A DNA stretch of 64,000 nt from Arthrobacter_B sp038069765 (GCF_038069765.1 NZ_JBBPFS010000002.1:571012-635011), one strand, 5' to 3'. Numbered from the stretch's first letter, positions 51,007 to 60,324 are shown. Program-made: numbers and translations. Notes: a model not told the origin generated them from the sequence alone.

Positions 51007-52002
51007 TTATCCACGGCTGACGACGACTTTGCCCCGGCCCCCGCCCTTTCGCATGGCCTGCAGCGCCTCGGGCGTCCGGTCAAAGGGAAACACTCTTCCG
51101 ACCACCGGGTGCAGTACGCCGTCGTCGACAAGGGACGTGATCCGGCGAAGCTGGTCGCCGCTGGCGTGCATGAACAGGAATTGGTAGCTGACGCCCAGCT
51201 TTTTGGCCCGTCGTCGCACACCTGCGCTGAGGACGGCCAGCACGAGGGGCATCAGCGGGTTCAATCCCATTTCGCGTGCGAACGCTGCATCCGGCGGTCC
51301 GGCAATGCCAATGGCTTTACCGCCCGGGCGCAGGATCCGCAGGGATTTTTCCAGGTTCTTGCCGCCCAAGGTGTCCAACACCAGGTCATAACCGTGCAGG
51401 AGCTGTTCAAAGTCCTGACTCCGGTAGTCGATGACGATGTCCGTGCCGAGGCTGCGCACAAAGCCGGCGTTGGAACTGCCGGCAGTCGTGGCCACTTGCG
51501 CACCCAGGTGCTTCGCCAGCTGAATGGCGACCGACCCGACACCTCCGGCGCCGGAGTGGATCAGGACCTTTTGCCCGGGCTGCACATTGCCGCGTTCAAC
51601 CAGGGCCTGCCATGCCGTCAGCCCCACGAGCGGCAGCGACCCGGCTTCCGTCATATTCAGTGATTTCGGTTTCGGGGCCAGATCTTCCTCGGCGATGGAT
51701 ATCCTCTCTGCGAAGGTCCCGATGCGGTCCTTCCGGGGCCGGGCATACACCGCATCGCCCGGAACGAAACCTCGGACTGATCCGCCAACACGCACCACCG
51801 TCCCTGCCGCGTCGTTGCCCAGGGTCAGAGGCATTCGATAATGCAGGATCTGTTTGAACTCGCCGGTGCGGATCATCTCATCAAGGTGGTTGACTCCGGC
51901 AGCGTGAACTTCAACGAGCACATCGTTTTCACCGACCAACGGCTCCGGCATGTCTGTTTCCTGCAGGGGTCCCTTGTACCTGGTGATCGCGAAGGCCTTC
52001 AT
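51007..52002 (-). CDS. Quinone-oxidoreductase-like MDR enzyme (NADPH-dependent)
   Basis: A 331-residue medium-chain dehydrogenase/reductase without structural or catalytic zinc ligands. It has VEVHAAGVNHLDEMIRTGEF, LGNDAAGTVVRVG and the nucleotide motif LIHSGAGGVGSVAIQLAKHLGA, as in zeta-crystallin and enone reductases. It probably reduces quinones or enones with NADPH. It is divergent from metG by 117 bases. The ATG has no clear ribosome site and no clean -10, so the exact start is less certain than the gene. Confidence 0.9.
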   Translation of the reverse strand: MKAFAITRYKGPLQETDMPEPLVGENDVLVEVHAAGVNHLDEMIRTGEFKQILHYRMPLTLGNDAAGTVVRVGGSVRGFVPGDAVYARPRKDRIGTFAERISIAEEDLAPKPKSLNMTEAGSLPLVGLTAWQALVERGNVQPGQKVLIHSGAGGVGSVAIQLAKHLGAQVATTAGSSNAGFVRSLGTDIVIDYRSQDFEQLLHGYDLVLDTLGGKNLEKSLRILRPGGKAIGIAGPPDAAFAREMGLNPLMPLVLAVLSAGVRRRAKKLGVSYQFLFMHASGDQLRRITSLVDDGVLHPVVGRVFPFDRTPEALQAMRKGGGRGKVVVSRG

Positions 52003-52107
52003 GCCGCAACACTGCGCCGGAGCGGGACGGCAGTCAAGCGGACGGCGCCCCTATGGCTCTCATGGCGGCCGGACTGCGCCGAAGCGACACCGAGGGGCAA
52101 AACAGGG

Positions 52108-52113
52108 TAATTT
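52108..52113 (+). promoter_or_regulatory. Candidate -10 (TAATTT) for a leaderless metG transcript
   Basis: TAATTT ends 6 bases before the metG GTG at 52120; the overlapping ATG at 52118 is closed at once by TGA, and no ribosome site precedes the GTG. Confidence 0.45.
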
Positions 52114-52119
52114 TCTTAT

Positions 52120-53679
52120 GTGACTTCTTCCGATTCCAAGACCCCGTTCTACATCACCACGGCCATCTCCTATCCCAACGGAGTGCCCCATATCGGCCAT
52201 GCTTACGAGGCCATCGCCACCGACGCCATGGCCCGTTTCAAGCGCCTGGACGGGTATGACGTCTTCTTCATGACCGGCACGGACGAGCACGGCCTGAAGA
52301 TGCAGCAGTCCGCGGACAAGGAAGGCATCACCGCCAAGGAGCTGGCGGACCGGAATTCGGCCGCCTTCCAGCAGATGAGCCGGGACCTGAACATCTCCCA
52401 TGACCGCTTCATCCGCACCACGGACAAGGACCACTACGCCGCGGCGCAGGCCATCTGGAAGCGGATGGAGGAGAAGGGCGACATCTACCTCTCCAAGTAC
52501 GCCGGCTGGTACTCCGTACGGGACGAGGCGTACTACGCCGAAGATGAAACCGAGGTGCGCGAGGACGGCATCCGGTACTCCAAGGAGACGGAGACCGAAC
52601 TGACGTGGACCGAGGAGGAAAGCTACTTCTTCCGCCTCTCCGCCTACCAGGACAAGCTGCTGGCCCTGTATGAGGCCCAGCCGGCCTTCGCCGCGCCGCA
52701 GTCCAAGTTCAACGAGGTCATCAGCTTCGTCAAGGGCGGACTGGAAGACCTGTCGATTTCCCGCACCACCTTTGACTGGGGCGTTCCCGTCCCGGGCAAC
52801 GCCGAGCACGTGATGTACGTGTGGGTGGATGCACTGACCAACTACCTCACCGGCGTCGGCTTCCCGGACGTGGAGTCCGAGTCCTTCAAGAAGTACTGGC
52901 CGGCGGACGTGCACGTCATCGGCAAGGACATTTCCCGGTTCCACGCCATCTTCTGGCCTGCGTTCCTGATGTCCGCTGACCTGCCGCTGCCCAAGCGCGT
53001 GATGATCCACGGCTTCCTGCACAACAAGGGCGTCAAGATGTCCAAGTCCCTGGGCAATGTGGTCGCGCCCAAGGAATGGGCCGACCAGTACGGCCTGGAC
53101 TCGGTCCGGTTCTTCCTGCTGCGCGAAGTTCCCTTCGGCGGCGACGGTTCCTACAGCCATGAGGCAGTGGTGGGGCGGATGAACTCCGACCTGGCCAACA
53201 ACCTGGGCAACCTGGCCCAGCGCTCGCTGTCCATGGTCGCCAAGAACTGCGGCGCCGCTGTGCCGCAGCCGGGGGAGTTCACCGCCGAGGACACAGCCAT
53301 TCTGGCGGCCGCGGGCGAACTGCTGGAGGTCTCCCGGAAGGCCTACGACGTCCAGGACTTCCACGGCGCGCTCGAAGCCACGTGGAAGGTCCTCGGCGAC
53401 ACCAACGCCTACTTCGCCGAGCAGGCACCCTGGGTGCTGCGCAAGACCGACGTCGAGCGCATGAACACGGTGCTCTACGTGACGCTGGAGGTGCTGCGCA
53501 TCGTGGCCATCCTGATCCAGCCGGTGATGCCGGACAGCGCCGCCAAGCTGCTGACGGTGCTGGGACAGAACGACGACGGCGCACGGCAGTTCAGCGCCAT
53601 CGCCTCGCCGCTGGTGCCGGGTACTCCGCTGCCGGCGCCCGCACCGATCTTCCCGAAGTACGAGGAGCCCGCCGAGTAA
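52120..53679 (+). CDS. metG: Methionyl-tRNA synthetase
   Basis: A 519-residue class I synthetase that charges tRNA-Met. The HIGH motif is at 24-27 in YPNGVPHIGHAYEA and KMSKS is exact at 306-310. The connective region has WYSVRDEAYY in place of the zinc cysteines of E. coli MetG, as in the zinc-less short type. There is no C-terminal dimerisation domain. The GTG start without ribosome site agrees with a leaderless mRNA. A 26-base-pair terminator follows 39 bases after the stop. Confidence 0.96.
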   Translation: MTSSDSKTPFYITTAISYPNGVPHIGHAYEAIATDAMARFKRLDGYDVFFMTGTDEHGLKMQQSADKEGITAKELADRNSAAFQQMSRDLNISHDRFIRTTDKDHYAAAQAIWKRMEEKGDIYLSKYAGWYSVRDEAYYAEDETEVREDGIRYSKETETELTWTEEESYFFRLSAYQDKLLALYEAQPAFAAPQSKFNEVISFVKGGLEDLSISRTTFDWGVPVPGNAEHVMYVWVDALTNYLTGVGFPDVESESFKKYWPADVHVIGKDISRFHAIFWPAFLMSADLPLPKRVMIHGFLHNKGVKMSKSLGNVVAPKEWADQYGLDSVRFFLLREVPFGGDGSYSHEAVVGRMNSDLANNLGNLAQRSLSMVAKNCGAAVPQPGEFTAEDTAILAAAGELLEVSRKAYDVQDFHGALEATWKVLGDTNAYFAEQAPWVLRKTDVERMNTVLYVTLEVLRIVAILIQPVMPDSAAKLLTVLGQNDDGARQFSAIASPLVPGTPLPAPAPIFPKYEEPAE

Positions 53680-53718
53680 CATCGCGGCCCCGGTCCCTAC
53701 CGGCCGAAACAGCCCCGC

Positions 53719-53774
53719 CGAAATAGCAGAAAGTGCCCTTCTGAACGCTCAGAAGGGCACTTTCTGCTATTTCG
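53719..53774. terminator. Bidirectional terminator, 26-base-pair perfect stem
   Basis: 53719-53744 pairs perfectly with 53749-53774 around ACGC. It ends metG on the plus strand and the helical protein gene on the minus strand; the latter's TAG stop (53769-53767) lies inside the stem. Confidence 0.92.
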
Positions 53775-54333
53775 CGGGATCTTGGTTGAGGGGAGGAGGG
53801 AGAAGGACCCTAGGAGCCGGAGCGGATCTGCCGGTCAGGAAACGCGCCGGAGCCGTCTCCTCCATGACGCGGGCGACGGCGTCCTGCTGCCGGCCGGCCA
53901 TTGCGATCAGGTCCTTCAGCCGGGGGACGTTGAACCGGTGGTCGTGGGCGGCCAGCGCGAGCAGAGTCCGCCACAGGCATTCCTTGGCCCGCACGAGGGA
54001 CTGCAGTGTTTCGAGTTCAAACTGCCCGGAGGTGCCGCCGCCGGTGCTCATCGGATTGAGCGGGCCCAGGCGCCCCGTGACCGCACCGGCCTTTGCCATC
54101 AGGAACTTGAACTTGCTGCGCCGGTAACCGAGGGTAATGATCAGCTGTTCCAGCTCATCGCGCTCACCGGCAATCTCGTGCTCCAGATCCGCGAAGGTCT
54201 GCTCGTAGGCGGACCCGGCCCAGGTCCGGCGGGCCGCACCGAAAAGCCGCACTCCGGTTTCCGCGCCCAGCAGATGGTCGTCCAGATAGGCGGACAGGGA
54301 GGCATGCTCGGGTTTCCAGGCGGCGTCGGACAT
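53767..54333 (-). CDS. Helical protein of unknown function (ferritin-like bundle suspected)
   Basis: A 188-residue, mostly helical, soluble protein starting MSDAAWKPEHASLSAYLDDH. Helices include LLGAETGVRLFGAARRTWAGSAYEQTFADLEHEIAGERDELEQLI in family-like spacing and a later LETLQSLVRAKECLWRTLLALAAHDHRF, which resembles a four-helix ferritin-like bundle; a di-iron ligand set is not evident. The tail is Pro-rich. ATG 54333 is chosen for its AAGGAG; a TTG at 54348 is an alternative. The family is not firmly recognised. Confidence 0.7.
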   Translation of the reverse strand: MSDAAWKPEHASLSAYLDDHLLGAETGVRLFGAARRTWAGSAYEQTFADLEHEIAGERDELEQLIITLGYRRSKFKFLMAKAGAVTGRLGPLNPMSTGGGTSGQFELETLQSLVRAKECLWRTLLALAAHDHRFNVPRLKDLIAMAGRQQDAVARVMEETAPARFLTGRSAPAPRVLLPPPLNQDPAK

Positions 54334-54401
54334 GGTGTGCTCCTTCAACTAGTGCTGATCAGTCTGCTGAGTATCCTGTCAGATCCCTGCACCGGCCGCG
54401 A

Positions 54402-54430
54402 GTTCCCGGGCCGGCGGCCGGCCCGGGAAC
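54402..54430 (-). terminator. GC-rich hairpin after the 832-residue permease gene
   Basis: GTTCCCGGGCCGG (54402-54414) pairs perfectly with its complement at 54418-54430 around CGG, 13 bases beyond the permease stop on the minus strand; no T-run. Confidence 0.6.
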
Positions 54431-54443
54431 CCGCGGCTTCCGG

Positions 54444-56942
54444 TTAGTCGGCCGCCAGTCCTGCCACCGGGGAGAGCCGTGCGGCGCGGCGGGCCGGGAG
54501 GACCGAGGCGGCCAGGCCGGCCAGCAATGCCACGGCCAGGACGCCGAGCAGCTGCAGCCACGGCAGTGACGGTGCCACGGAGGCAAAGGAGCCCAGCGCC
54601 GATTGCGCTCCGAGCCAGCCGTAAACGGATCCCAGCACACTGCCCATCAGCGCCGCGACCCCTGCGATGAGGACGGCTTCCAGTGCCAGCATGCCGCGCA
54701 GCTGTCCGCGGGTTAGGCCCAGGGCCCGCAGCAGTGACGATTCACGGGTGCGTTCCAGGACGGACAGGGACAGCGTGTTGGCCACGCCCACCAGGGCAAT
54801 CACCACGGCGACGCCCAGCAGGCCGGTAACCACCATCAGCAGGACATTGATGACCTGTTCGAACCCGGCCCGCTCAATAGCGGAGCCGGTCACGGTGTGC
54901 TCCTCCACGTCCAGCCTTTCAGCCAGCTCGGCGCGCAGGTCTATCAGGGCACTGGTCGTCAAGCCGTCTTCCACGGACAGCCAGAGCTGCGGCATCGGAA
55001 CGTAGTCCGCGGAAGCGGATACCGGTGCGGGGCCGCCCAGGTCCGCGGCCGTATCGGCAGTGATCAGCGGACGCAGCATTTTGTCGTTCGAGACCAGAAC
55101 CTTCAGCTCCACGCTGGAGGTTGCCCCCGTAACCGTCAGGGTTTCGTCCTTGATGCCCTGCGGCATCAGGATGGTGTCATCCGCCAGGACCAGGTTGGAA
55201 TCCTGCAGGACCTTCGCCGCGTCGGCGGGGTCCAGCGCGTAGACGTCGTACGCCCCCCAGTCCTTTGTATCGGTGGTGCCGGCCACGGGCACCTGCACGG
55301 CCTCCTGCACGCCGTCGACGGCACGTGCGGTCTCCGCATCAGCTGCGGTGAACGCACGGTCCTGACCGGCGACGCTTACATCCACCGGGAACTCCCCGGC
55401 CAGCATACTGTCCAGGGAAGTGCGTACGGTTGCAGCGCCGGTCATCATCATGGTGACCAGGGTGACGCCGATCAGCAGGGCGGACGCTGTGGCCGAGGTG
55501 CGCTGGGGATTCCGGATGGCGTTGACGGCGGCGAGTTTTCCGGGCACCCCCAGAGGTGCTGCCAGCGAACCGACGGTCCGCACCAGCGACGGGACAAACA
55601 GGGTGGCGCACATCAGGATGCCCACGAAGCTGAGGATGCCGCCGGGAAGCGCCACCAGGAGATCCGAGGACACCGCGCCGACTGCCAGGAGGGCGGCACC
55701 GCCGGCCAGCAGAACCAGCCCGATAATCAGCCGTACCCGGCCGCGTTTGGTTCCGGCCCGAACGTCTTCGGCAGGCCGCAGGGCAGCCAGAGGGGCAACC
55801 GCGGTGGCGGCCCGGGCAGGCACCAGTGCGGCGAGGACGGTCATCAGGATGCCGACCACCAGACCGGCTCCAATTGAGACGGGGGAGACCGCGAGTGTGG
55901 CAAAGCCGCTTTCGGGAATGGTCTGCAGGTAGGCGATGATGCCGCCCACCAGGGCAACGGCGGCCAGGACGCCGGCAACCGACGCCGCGATGCCCACAAT
56001 TAAGGCTTCGACGATGACCGAACGGCGGATCTGTGAACGTTCCGCACCGATGCAGCGCAGCAGGGCAAGTTCCCGGGTGCGCTGGGCCACCAGCACGGAG
56101 AAGGTATTGGAGACCACCAGGGCACAGACCAGCACGGCCACGGCGGCGAAGGCGAGCAGGATGATGGTCAGGGCATCGTCTCCGCCGGTGTACATGGCCA
56201 CCACGGCGTCGGTCTGCTCCGGGGCGGTGCGGACCACAACCTCGTCCATGCCCGCGGTGGAAAGCTCCTGCTCCACGGCGGCCCGGACATCTTCTGCAGT
56301 GGCGCCGTCGGCCAGCGCCAGCTGGATGGTGTCGTAACCGTCTTCGGCGTTGGCGAACAACGCGGCGGTGGGGCCGGTGGCATACAGCTTGGGCGTGCCC
56401 ATAGTGCGCGGATCGTTGGAGGGTGCTACCAGGGCAGTGACGGTCAGCTCTGCCGCAGCTTCATCGAAGCCGCCGGTGAGGTTCAGTTTCGAGCCTATCG
56501 ACAGATCCTCCCGCTCGGCGGTGGCACTGTCCACGGCAACCTCGCTGTCGGACGCCGGCATCGAACCGTCGACGACTTCCCCGGGGAAGAGGCCCGTGTG
56601 CTCGGGAATGCTGTCCAGCTGGGCAAACACCGTGTCACGGCCCGTGCCGAAGCTGGCGTAGCCCTGCTGAACCGCGTAGCTGCCCTCCACTCCGGGAAGG
56701 TCGCGGACGACGTCGACAGTGTCTTCGTTCAGCACCACCGGGTCGGAGCGAAACAGATTTCCGTTGAGGATCAGGTCCGCGTTGCGGAAACCCTCACCTA
56801 CGCTCTGGGTCAGCGAGGCCTTGGACGAGGAATTGATGACCAGAGTGGCGGTCAGGAACCCGACGGCGATCATCACGGCAAGCGAGACGGCGATGAACCG
56901 GCGGGCATTGAGGCGCACCTGCGCCAGGGCAACCTGCAGCAT
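54444..56942 (-). CDS. FtsX-domain ABC transporter permease, double-unit type
   Basis: An 832-residue permease. It has one N-terminal helix, a large extracytoplasmic domain (about 40-240), a first FtsX block with LLRCIGAERSQIRRSVIVEA, several central helices, a second extracytoplasmic domain, and a second FtsX block with LLRALGLTRGQLRGMLALEA and a C-terminal LPARRAARLSPVAGLAAD. This is the typical actinobacterial partner of LolD/MacB-like ATPases. It follows the ATPase gene by 2 bases. Possible roles are antimicrobial-peptide export or sensing, or lipid handling. Confidence 0.9.
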   Translation of the reverse strand: MLQVALAQVRLNARRFIAVSLAVMIAVGFLTATLVINSSSKASLTQSVGEGFRNADLILNGNLFRSDPVVLNEDTVDVVRDLPGVEGSYAVQQGYASFGTGRDTVFAQLDSIPEHTGLFPGEVVDGSMPASDSEVAVDSATAEREDLSIGSKLNLTGGFDEAAAELTVTALVAPSNDPRTMGTPKLYATGPTAALFANAEDGYDTIQLALADGATAEDVRAAVEQELSTAGMDEVVVRTAPEQTDAVVAMYTGGDDALTIILLAFAAVAVLVCALVVSNTFSVLVAQRTRELALLRCIGAERSQIRRSVIVEALIVGIAASVAGVLAAVALVGGIIAYLQTIPESGFATLAVSPVSIGAGLVVGILMTVLAALVPARAATAVAPLAALRPAEDVRAGTKRGRVRLIIGLVLLAGGAALLAVGAVSSDLLVALPGGILSFVGILMCATLFVPSLVRTVGSLAAPLGVPGKLAAVNAIRNPQRTSATASALLIGVTLVTMMMTGAATVRTSLDSMLAGEFPVDVSVAGQDRAFTAADAETARAVDGVQEAVQVPVAGTTDTKDWGAYDVYALDPADAAKVLQDSNLVLADDTILMPQGIKDETLTVTGATSSVELKVLVSNDKMLRPLITADTAADLGGPAPVSASADYVPMPQLWLSVEDGLTTSALIDLRAELAERLDVEEHTVTGSAIERAGFEQVINVLLMVVTGLLGVAVVIALVGVANTLSLSVLERTRESSLLRALGLTRGQLRGMLALEAVLIAGVAALMGSVLGSVYGWLGAQSALGSFASVAPSLPWLQLLGVLAVALLAGLAASVLPARRAARLSPVAGLAAD

Positions 56943-56944
56943 GC

Positions 56945-57709
56945 TCAGGCTCCCAGTTTGGTCAGGGCAGCGAGGACGGTCTCCGGCGTCGGGTTGGCCA
57001 GTTCGCCCACCAGCGCTCCGTCATTCATCAGGACCACGCGGTCGGCGTAGGAGGCGGCCACCGGATCATGGGTGACCATGATGATGCTCTGGCCCATTTC
57101 CCTGGTGGAGCGGCGCAGCAGGGAGAGTACTTCGGCGCCGGACTTCGAATCCAGGTTGCCGGTGGGCTCGTCGCCGAAGACCACGTGCGGGCGGGTCAGC
57201 AGTGCCCGGGCTACGGCGACGCGCTGCTGCTGGCCGCCGGAGAGTTCATGCGGGCGGTGCTTGAGCCGGCCGGTGAGACCCAGGGTCTCCGTGATGCTGT
57301 TCAGCCAGGCGGAGTCCACCTTGCCGTTGGCCAGCGCCACGGGCAGCGTGATGTTCTGTTCTGCGGTGAGGGTGGGCACCAGGTTGAAGGACTGGAAGAC
57401 GAAGCCCACGCTGTCGCGGCGCAGGCGGGTCAGTTCAGCATCCTTCAGCGAGGTGATCTCCGTGTCCCCGATCCAGATCCGGCCCGAGTCAGCGGTATCC
57501 AGCCCGGCCAGGCAGTGCATGAGGGTGGACTTTCCGGATCCGGACGGCCCCATGATGGCGGTAAAGGTGCCGGCCTCGAAGGTCACGTCCACATTGGACA
57601 GCGCGTGGACGGCGGTGTCCCCGGCGCCGTAGGTCTTGTTCAGGGATCGGGCGGCAGCGGCGGCCGTGGTGCCGCCGGGCACGGAAGATTTCTCAGTAAG
57701 GGTTGTCAT
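56945..57709 (-). CDS. ABC transporter ATP-binding protein (MacB/LolD-like)
   Basis: A 254-residue ATPase with Walker A GPSGSGKST, signature LSGGQQQRVAVARALL, Walker B VVFGDEPTGNLD and VTHDPVAASYADRVV. It energises the adjacent 832-residue permease. The start is set at ATG 57709 because a TAACGT -10-like element ends 7 bases upstream (leaderless mRNA); a GTG two codons earlier, at 57715, is an alternative. A two-component system lies just beyond the small MmcQ-type gene on the same strand. Confidence 0.9.
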   Translation of the reverse strand: MTTLTEKSSVPGGTTAAAAARSLNKTYGAGDTAVHALSNVDVTFEAGTFTAIMGPSGSGKSTLMHCLAGLDTADSGRIWIGDTEITSLKDAELTRLRRDSVGFVFQSFNLVPTLTAEQNITLPVALANGKVDSAWLNSITETLGLTGRLKHRPHELSGGQQQRVAVARALLTRPHVVFGDEPTGNLDSKSGAEVLSLLRRSTREMGQSIIMVTHDPVAASYADRVVLMNDGALVGELANPTPETVLAALTKLGA

Positions 57710-57716
57710 ACCCACT

Positions 57717-57722
57717 ACGTTA
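57717..57722 (-). promoter_or_regulatory. Candidate -10 (TAACGT) for a leaderless ABC ATPase transcript
   Basis: TAACGT on the minus strand ends 7 bases before the ATG at 57709; there is no Shine-Dalgarno sequence. Confidence 0.4.
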
Positions 57723-57779
57723 TGCGGCGGCCTGCTGCCGGAGCATCGGAGGAGGGGCGGGGATCAGCACTGCTCCTTC

Positions 57780-58094
57780 TCATACCGTGGGTGGAAGTGG
57801 ACCGGCCAGCCGGTAGGACTCCAGGAGCAGTTCCTCCAGCTCGGCGGGCGCCACGCGGTTCAGATGCACCAGCACCAAAAGCGGGGAACGGTTGTGGTGC
57901 GGCGTCCAAAAAAAGGTGTCCGGGTCGGTGCCCGCGAGTGCCTCCCGCTCCGGAGACTTGACGGTCAGGACCCCGTTCTCCCAGATGCGGGCCATCAGGG
58001 TGCGGGCAAACCAGGCCGGTTGCTGCCAGCTGAGCCGCTCGGTAACTCCGGGCAGCGACAGGCAGAAGGAGCGGACGTCGGCTTCAGTGGACAC
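57780..58094 (-). CDS. MmcQ/YjbR-family protein
   Basis: A 104-residue small protein of the MmcQ/YjbR (CyaY-like fold) family. Typical features are the start VRSFCLSLPGVTERLSWQQPAWF, the ARIWENGVLTVKSPERE strand region, DPDTFFWTPHHNRSPLLVLVHL and VAPAELEELLLESYRL. Members are often called DNA-binding, but their function is poorly known. It starts with GTG after GGGAGG and sits between the response regulator and ABC genes on the same strand. Confidence 0.88.
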   Translation of the reverse strand: MSTEADVRSFCLSLPGVTERLSWQQPAWFARTLMARIWENGVLTVKSPEREALAGTDPDTFFWTPHHNRSPLLVLVHLNRVAPAELEELLLESYRLAGPLPPTV

Positions 58095-58140
58095 GGCAGC
58101 CTCCCTGACCCCGGTGCGCCCGCGGCAGGACGACCCCTGT

Positions 58141-58881
58141 TTACGGTGCGACGATACCGGTCTCGTACGCGATCACAACAGCCTGCACCCGGTCGCGGGC
58201 GCCGAGCTTGGCAAGGATGTGGCCCACGTGGGTCTTGACCGTGGCATCGGAGAGGAACAGGTGCGCGGCTATTTCAGGATTCGACAGCCCCTGCGCAATC
58301 AGCCCGAACACTTCGCGCTCGCGGGGAGTGAGGCGTTCGACGTCGGCCGCGTGCCGGCTGACCTCGGCGGTGGGCTCGCGGAGCAGGGGAGCCACATGGT
58401 CCAGCAGCCGCCGGGTGGTCGACGGTGCAATGACGGCGTCCCCGCGGTATACGGTGCGGATGGCCTCGAGGAGTTCCTCCGGGGGAGCGTCCTTGAGCAG
58501 GAAGCCGCTGGCTCCGGCACGGATCGCGGAGAGGGCATACTCGTCCAGGTCGAAGGTGGTCAGCACCACCACCTTCAGGTCGACGTCGGTGGATCCCTTG
58601 GGCTGGGCGGCGGCGCGTTCCAGGAGCCGGGCGGTTGCCTCGATCCCGTCCATGCCGGGCATGCGCACGTCCATCAGGACAACGTCGGCGCGCACCGCGG
58701 ACAGCGCCTGCAGGGCGTCTCCGCCGTTGCCGGCTTCGGCCACCACCGTGAGATCGGGCTGGGAGTTGATCAGCATCTTGAAGCCGCCGCGCACCAGCTG
58801 CTGGTCATCAACCAGGGCAACGCGGATGGGGCCGGCCTCGGGGACGTTGCTGTCGGAAGGGGCGGGCTGGGTGCCGGTCAT
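58141..58881 (-). CDS. Response regulator, NarL/FixJ type
   Basis: A 246-residue regulator. The receiver domain has Asp25-Asp26 and the phosphorylation site Asp71 (LMDVRMPGMDG), with Lys in GFLLKDAPPEE. The LuxR-type helix-turn-helix near the C-terminus reads LTPREREVFGLIAQGLSNPEIAAHLFLSDATVKTHVGHILAKLG. It pairs with the upstream histidine kinase, whose stop is 2 bases from this ATG. The likely targets are the nearby ABC genes and itself; this is inferred from position. Confidence 0.93.
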   Translation of the reverse strand: MTGTQPAPSDSNVPEAGPIRVALVDDQQLVRGGFKMLINSQPDLTVVAEAGNGGDALQALSAVRADVVLMDVRMPGMDGIEATARLLERAAAQPKGSTDVDLKVVVLTTFDLDEYALSAIRAGASGFLLKDAPPEELLEAIRTVYRGDAVIAPSTTRRLLDHVAPLLREPTAEVSRHAADVERLTPREREVFGLIAQGLSNPEIAAHLFLSDATVKTHVGHILAKLGARDRVQAVVIAYETGIVAP

Positions 58882-58883
58882 GC

Positions 58884-60128
58884 TCAGGCCTCCGTGTAGG
58901 GAATGAAAGCGGAAACGCGGAATCCTCCGCCGGCCGCCGGAGCGGCAACCAGTGTTCCATCGTAAAGGGCCACCCGCTCGGTCATGCCGTTGATGCCCTG
59001 GCCGGTGCCGGCAGGCGTCTTTGATTCCGGTGCCGGGGGAGCGGGCGGCGGCGCATCCGCGCCGGCGCCCCGGCCGTCGTCGTGCACTGTGATCTCCAGT
59101 CCCCGGGGAGTCCACTGCAAATCGACGCCGGCCTGCACCGAGGGGCCGGCGTGCTTGAGGACGTTGGTGAGGGATTCCTGGATGACCCGGTACGCGGTCA
59201 GTTCGGCGCCTGCGGGAAGCGGGCGGCGCATCGTTCCCGTTTCGCTTACCGTCACGCTCAGTCCTGCCCGTTTGACCGCGTCCACCAGTTCGGAGACGTC
59301 CGCCAGCGACGGCAGCGGGCGGGTGGACGCGAGTTCGTCACCGCGGAGTACTCCCAGCAGGCGGCGCATTTCGCGCAGCGAGCCGCGGCCGGTTTCCGCG
59401 ATGGTTCCCAGGGTCTTGGCCGCAATCTCCGGGTCCTGGGCGCTCGCGTACCGGGCGCCGTCGGCCTGGGTGATGATGACCGAGAGGGAATGGGCCACGA
59501 TGTCATGCATTTCCCGTGCGATGTGCGTGCGCTCGTCGGCGGCGGCAAGATCGCGCTCCTGCTGGCGTTCCACCTCGAGCCTGCGGGCGTGGTCCCGGAG
59601 CGCGTCCATCGCCAGGCGGCGGGTGCGGGCAAGGTCGCCGAAGGTCCAGCAGAGCAGGACCACCGCGTCAAGGGCAACCACAAGGGCAAGGTAGCGCCCG
59701 ATCAAGCCGGCACTGTCATCGATCCAACCAGCGGTCCGCAGCGGAACGAAGTAGTACTGGAAGATGAACAGCATGCCGCCGACCAGAGCCAGGGCTAGTC
59801 CGCTCAGGCTTGCCCAGCGGGGAGCATAAACAGCGAGTGAATAAACCGTGACAAGGACAAAAATGTCAGCTGGCAGCCCGGTTTCCGGGACCAGGACCAG
59901 CTGCAGCAGGCAGGCTGCTGCCTGGATTGCTGCCGCGGCGACCGGGCGGGTTCTTTTCCAGGCCAGGGGCAGGCAGATGGCAGCGGAGAGGACAAATTCA
60001 ACCTGTTGCCCCTGGAATGTCAGGAGGAACGGGACGGCAAAAATCAGAGTGGCGGTCAGCGCCTGGAAGAGATCGACCTTGAAGGGGTTCGCCTGCATCC
60101 AGGCCTGGATTCGACGGTGCACGAGCAT
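58884..60128 (-). CDS. Sensor histidine kinase, HisKA_3 type
   Basis: A ~414-residue membrane kinase with about five to six N-terminal helices and no large extracellular sensor, a coiled linker, then the dimerisation box REMHDIVAHSLSVIITQADGAR with the phosphoacceptor His (residue 208 from this start). The ATPase domain has VIQESLTNVLKHA (N box) and GQGINGMTERV (G box). The ATG at 60128 is preferred because TAGAGT lies 8 bases upstream; GTG at 60149 is an alternative. Intramembrane-sensing kinases of this shape often monitor cell-envelope stress. Confidence 0.9.
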   Translation of the reverse strand: MLVHRRIQAWMQANPFKVDLFQALTATLIFAVPFLLTFQGQQVEFVLSAAICLPLAWKRTRPVAAAAIQAAACLLQLVLVPETGLPADIFVLVTVYSLAVYAPRWASLSGLALALVGGMLFIFQYYFVPLRTAGWIDDSAGLIGRYLALVVALDAVVLLCWTFGDLARTRRLAMDALRDHARRLEVERQQERDLAAADERTHIAREMHDIVAHSLSVIITQADGARYASAQDPEIAAKTLGTIAETGRGSLREMRRLLGVLRGDELASTRPLPSLADVSELVDAVKRAGLSVTVSETGTMRRPLPAGAELTAYRVIQESLTNVLKHAGPSVQAGVDLQWTPRGLEITVHDDGRGAGADAPPPAPPAPESKTPAGTGQGINGMTERVALYDGTLVAAPAAGGGFRVSAFIPYTEA

Positions 60129-60136
60129 GGACAACA

Positions 60137-60142
60137 ACTCTA
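60137..60142 (-). promoter_or_regulatory. Candidate -10 (TAGAGT) for the two-component operon
   Basis: TAGAGT on the minus strand ends 8 bases before ATG 60128; no ribosome site is present between them. Confidence 0.3.
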
Positions 60143-60324
60143 GGGCCACTAGGGATCCCGGCGCCTCATGCCACGGTCTGATCCCGGGCCGCCGGGCCGC
60201 CGTCGCCGTCGCACACCTGCCACTGGCCGCGCTTGTCCCTAACGTGCTTGTTCGTAACCGAGCCGGCCGTAACCGCTGCTGTCCAAGATGTGGGACGGAC
60301 TGCCCGGAATGTGGACGCTTTTCC

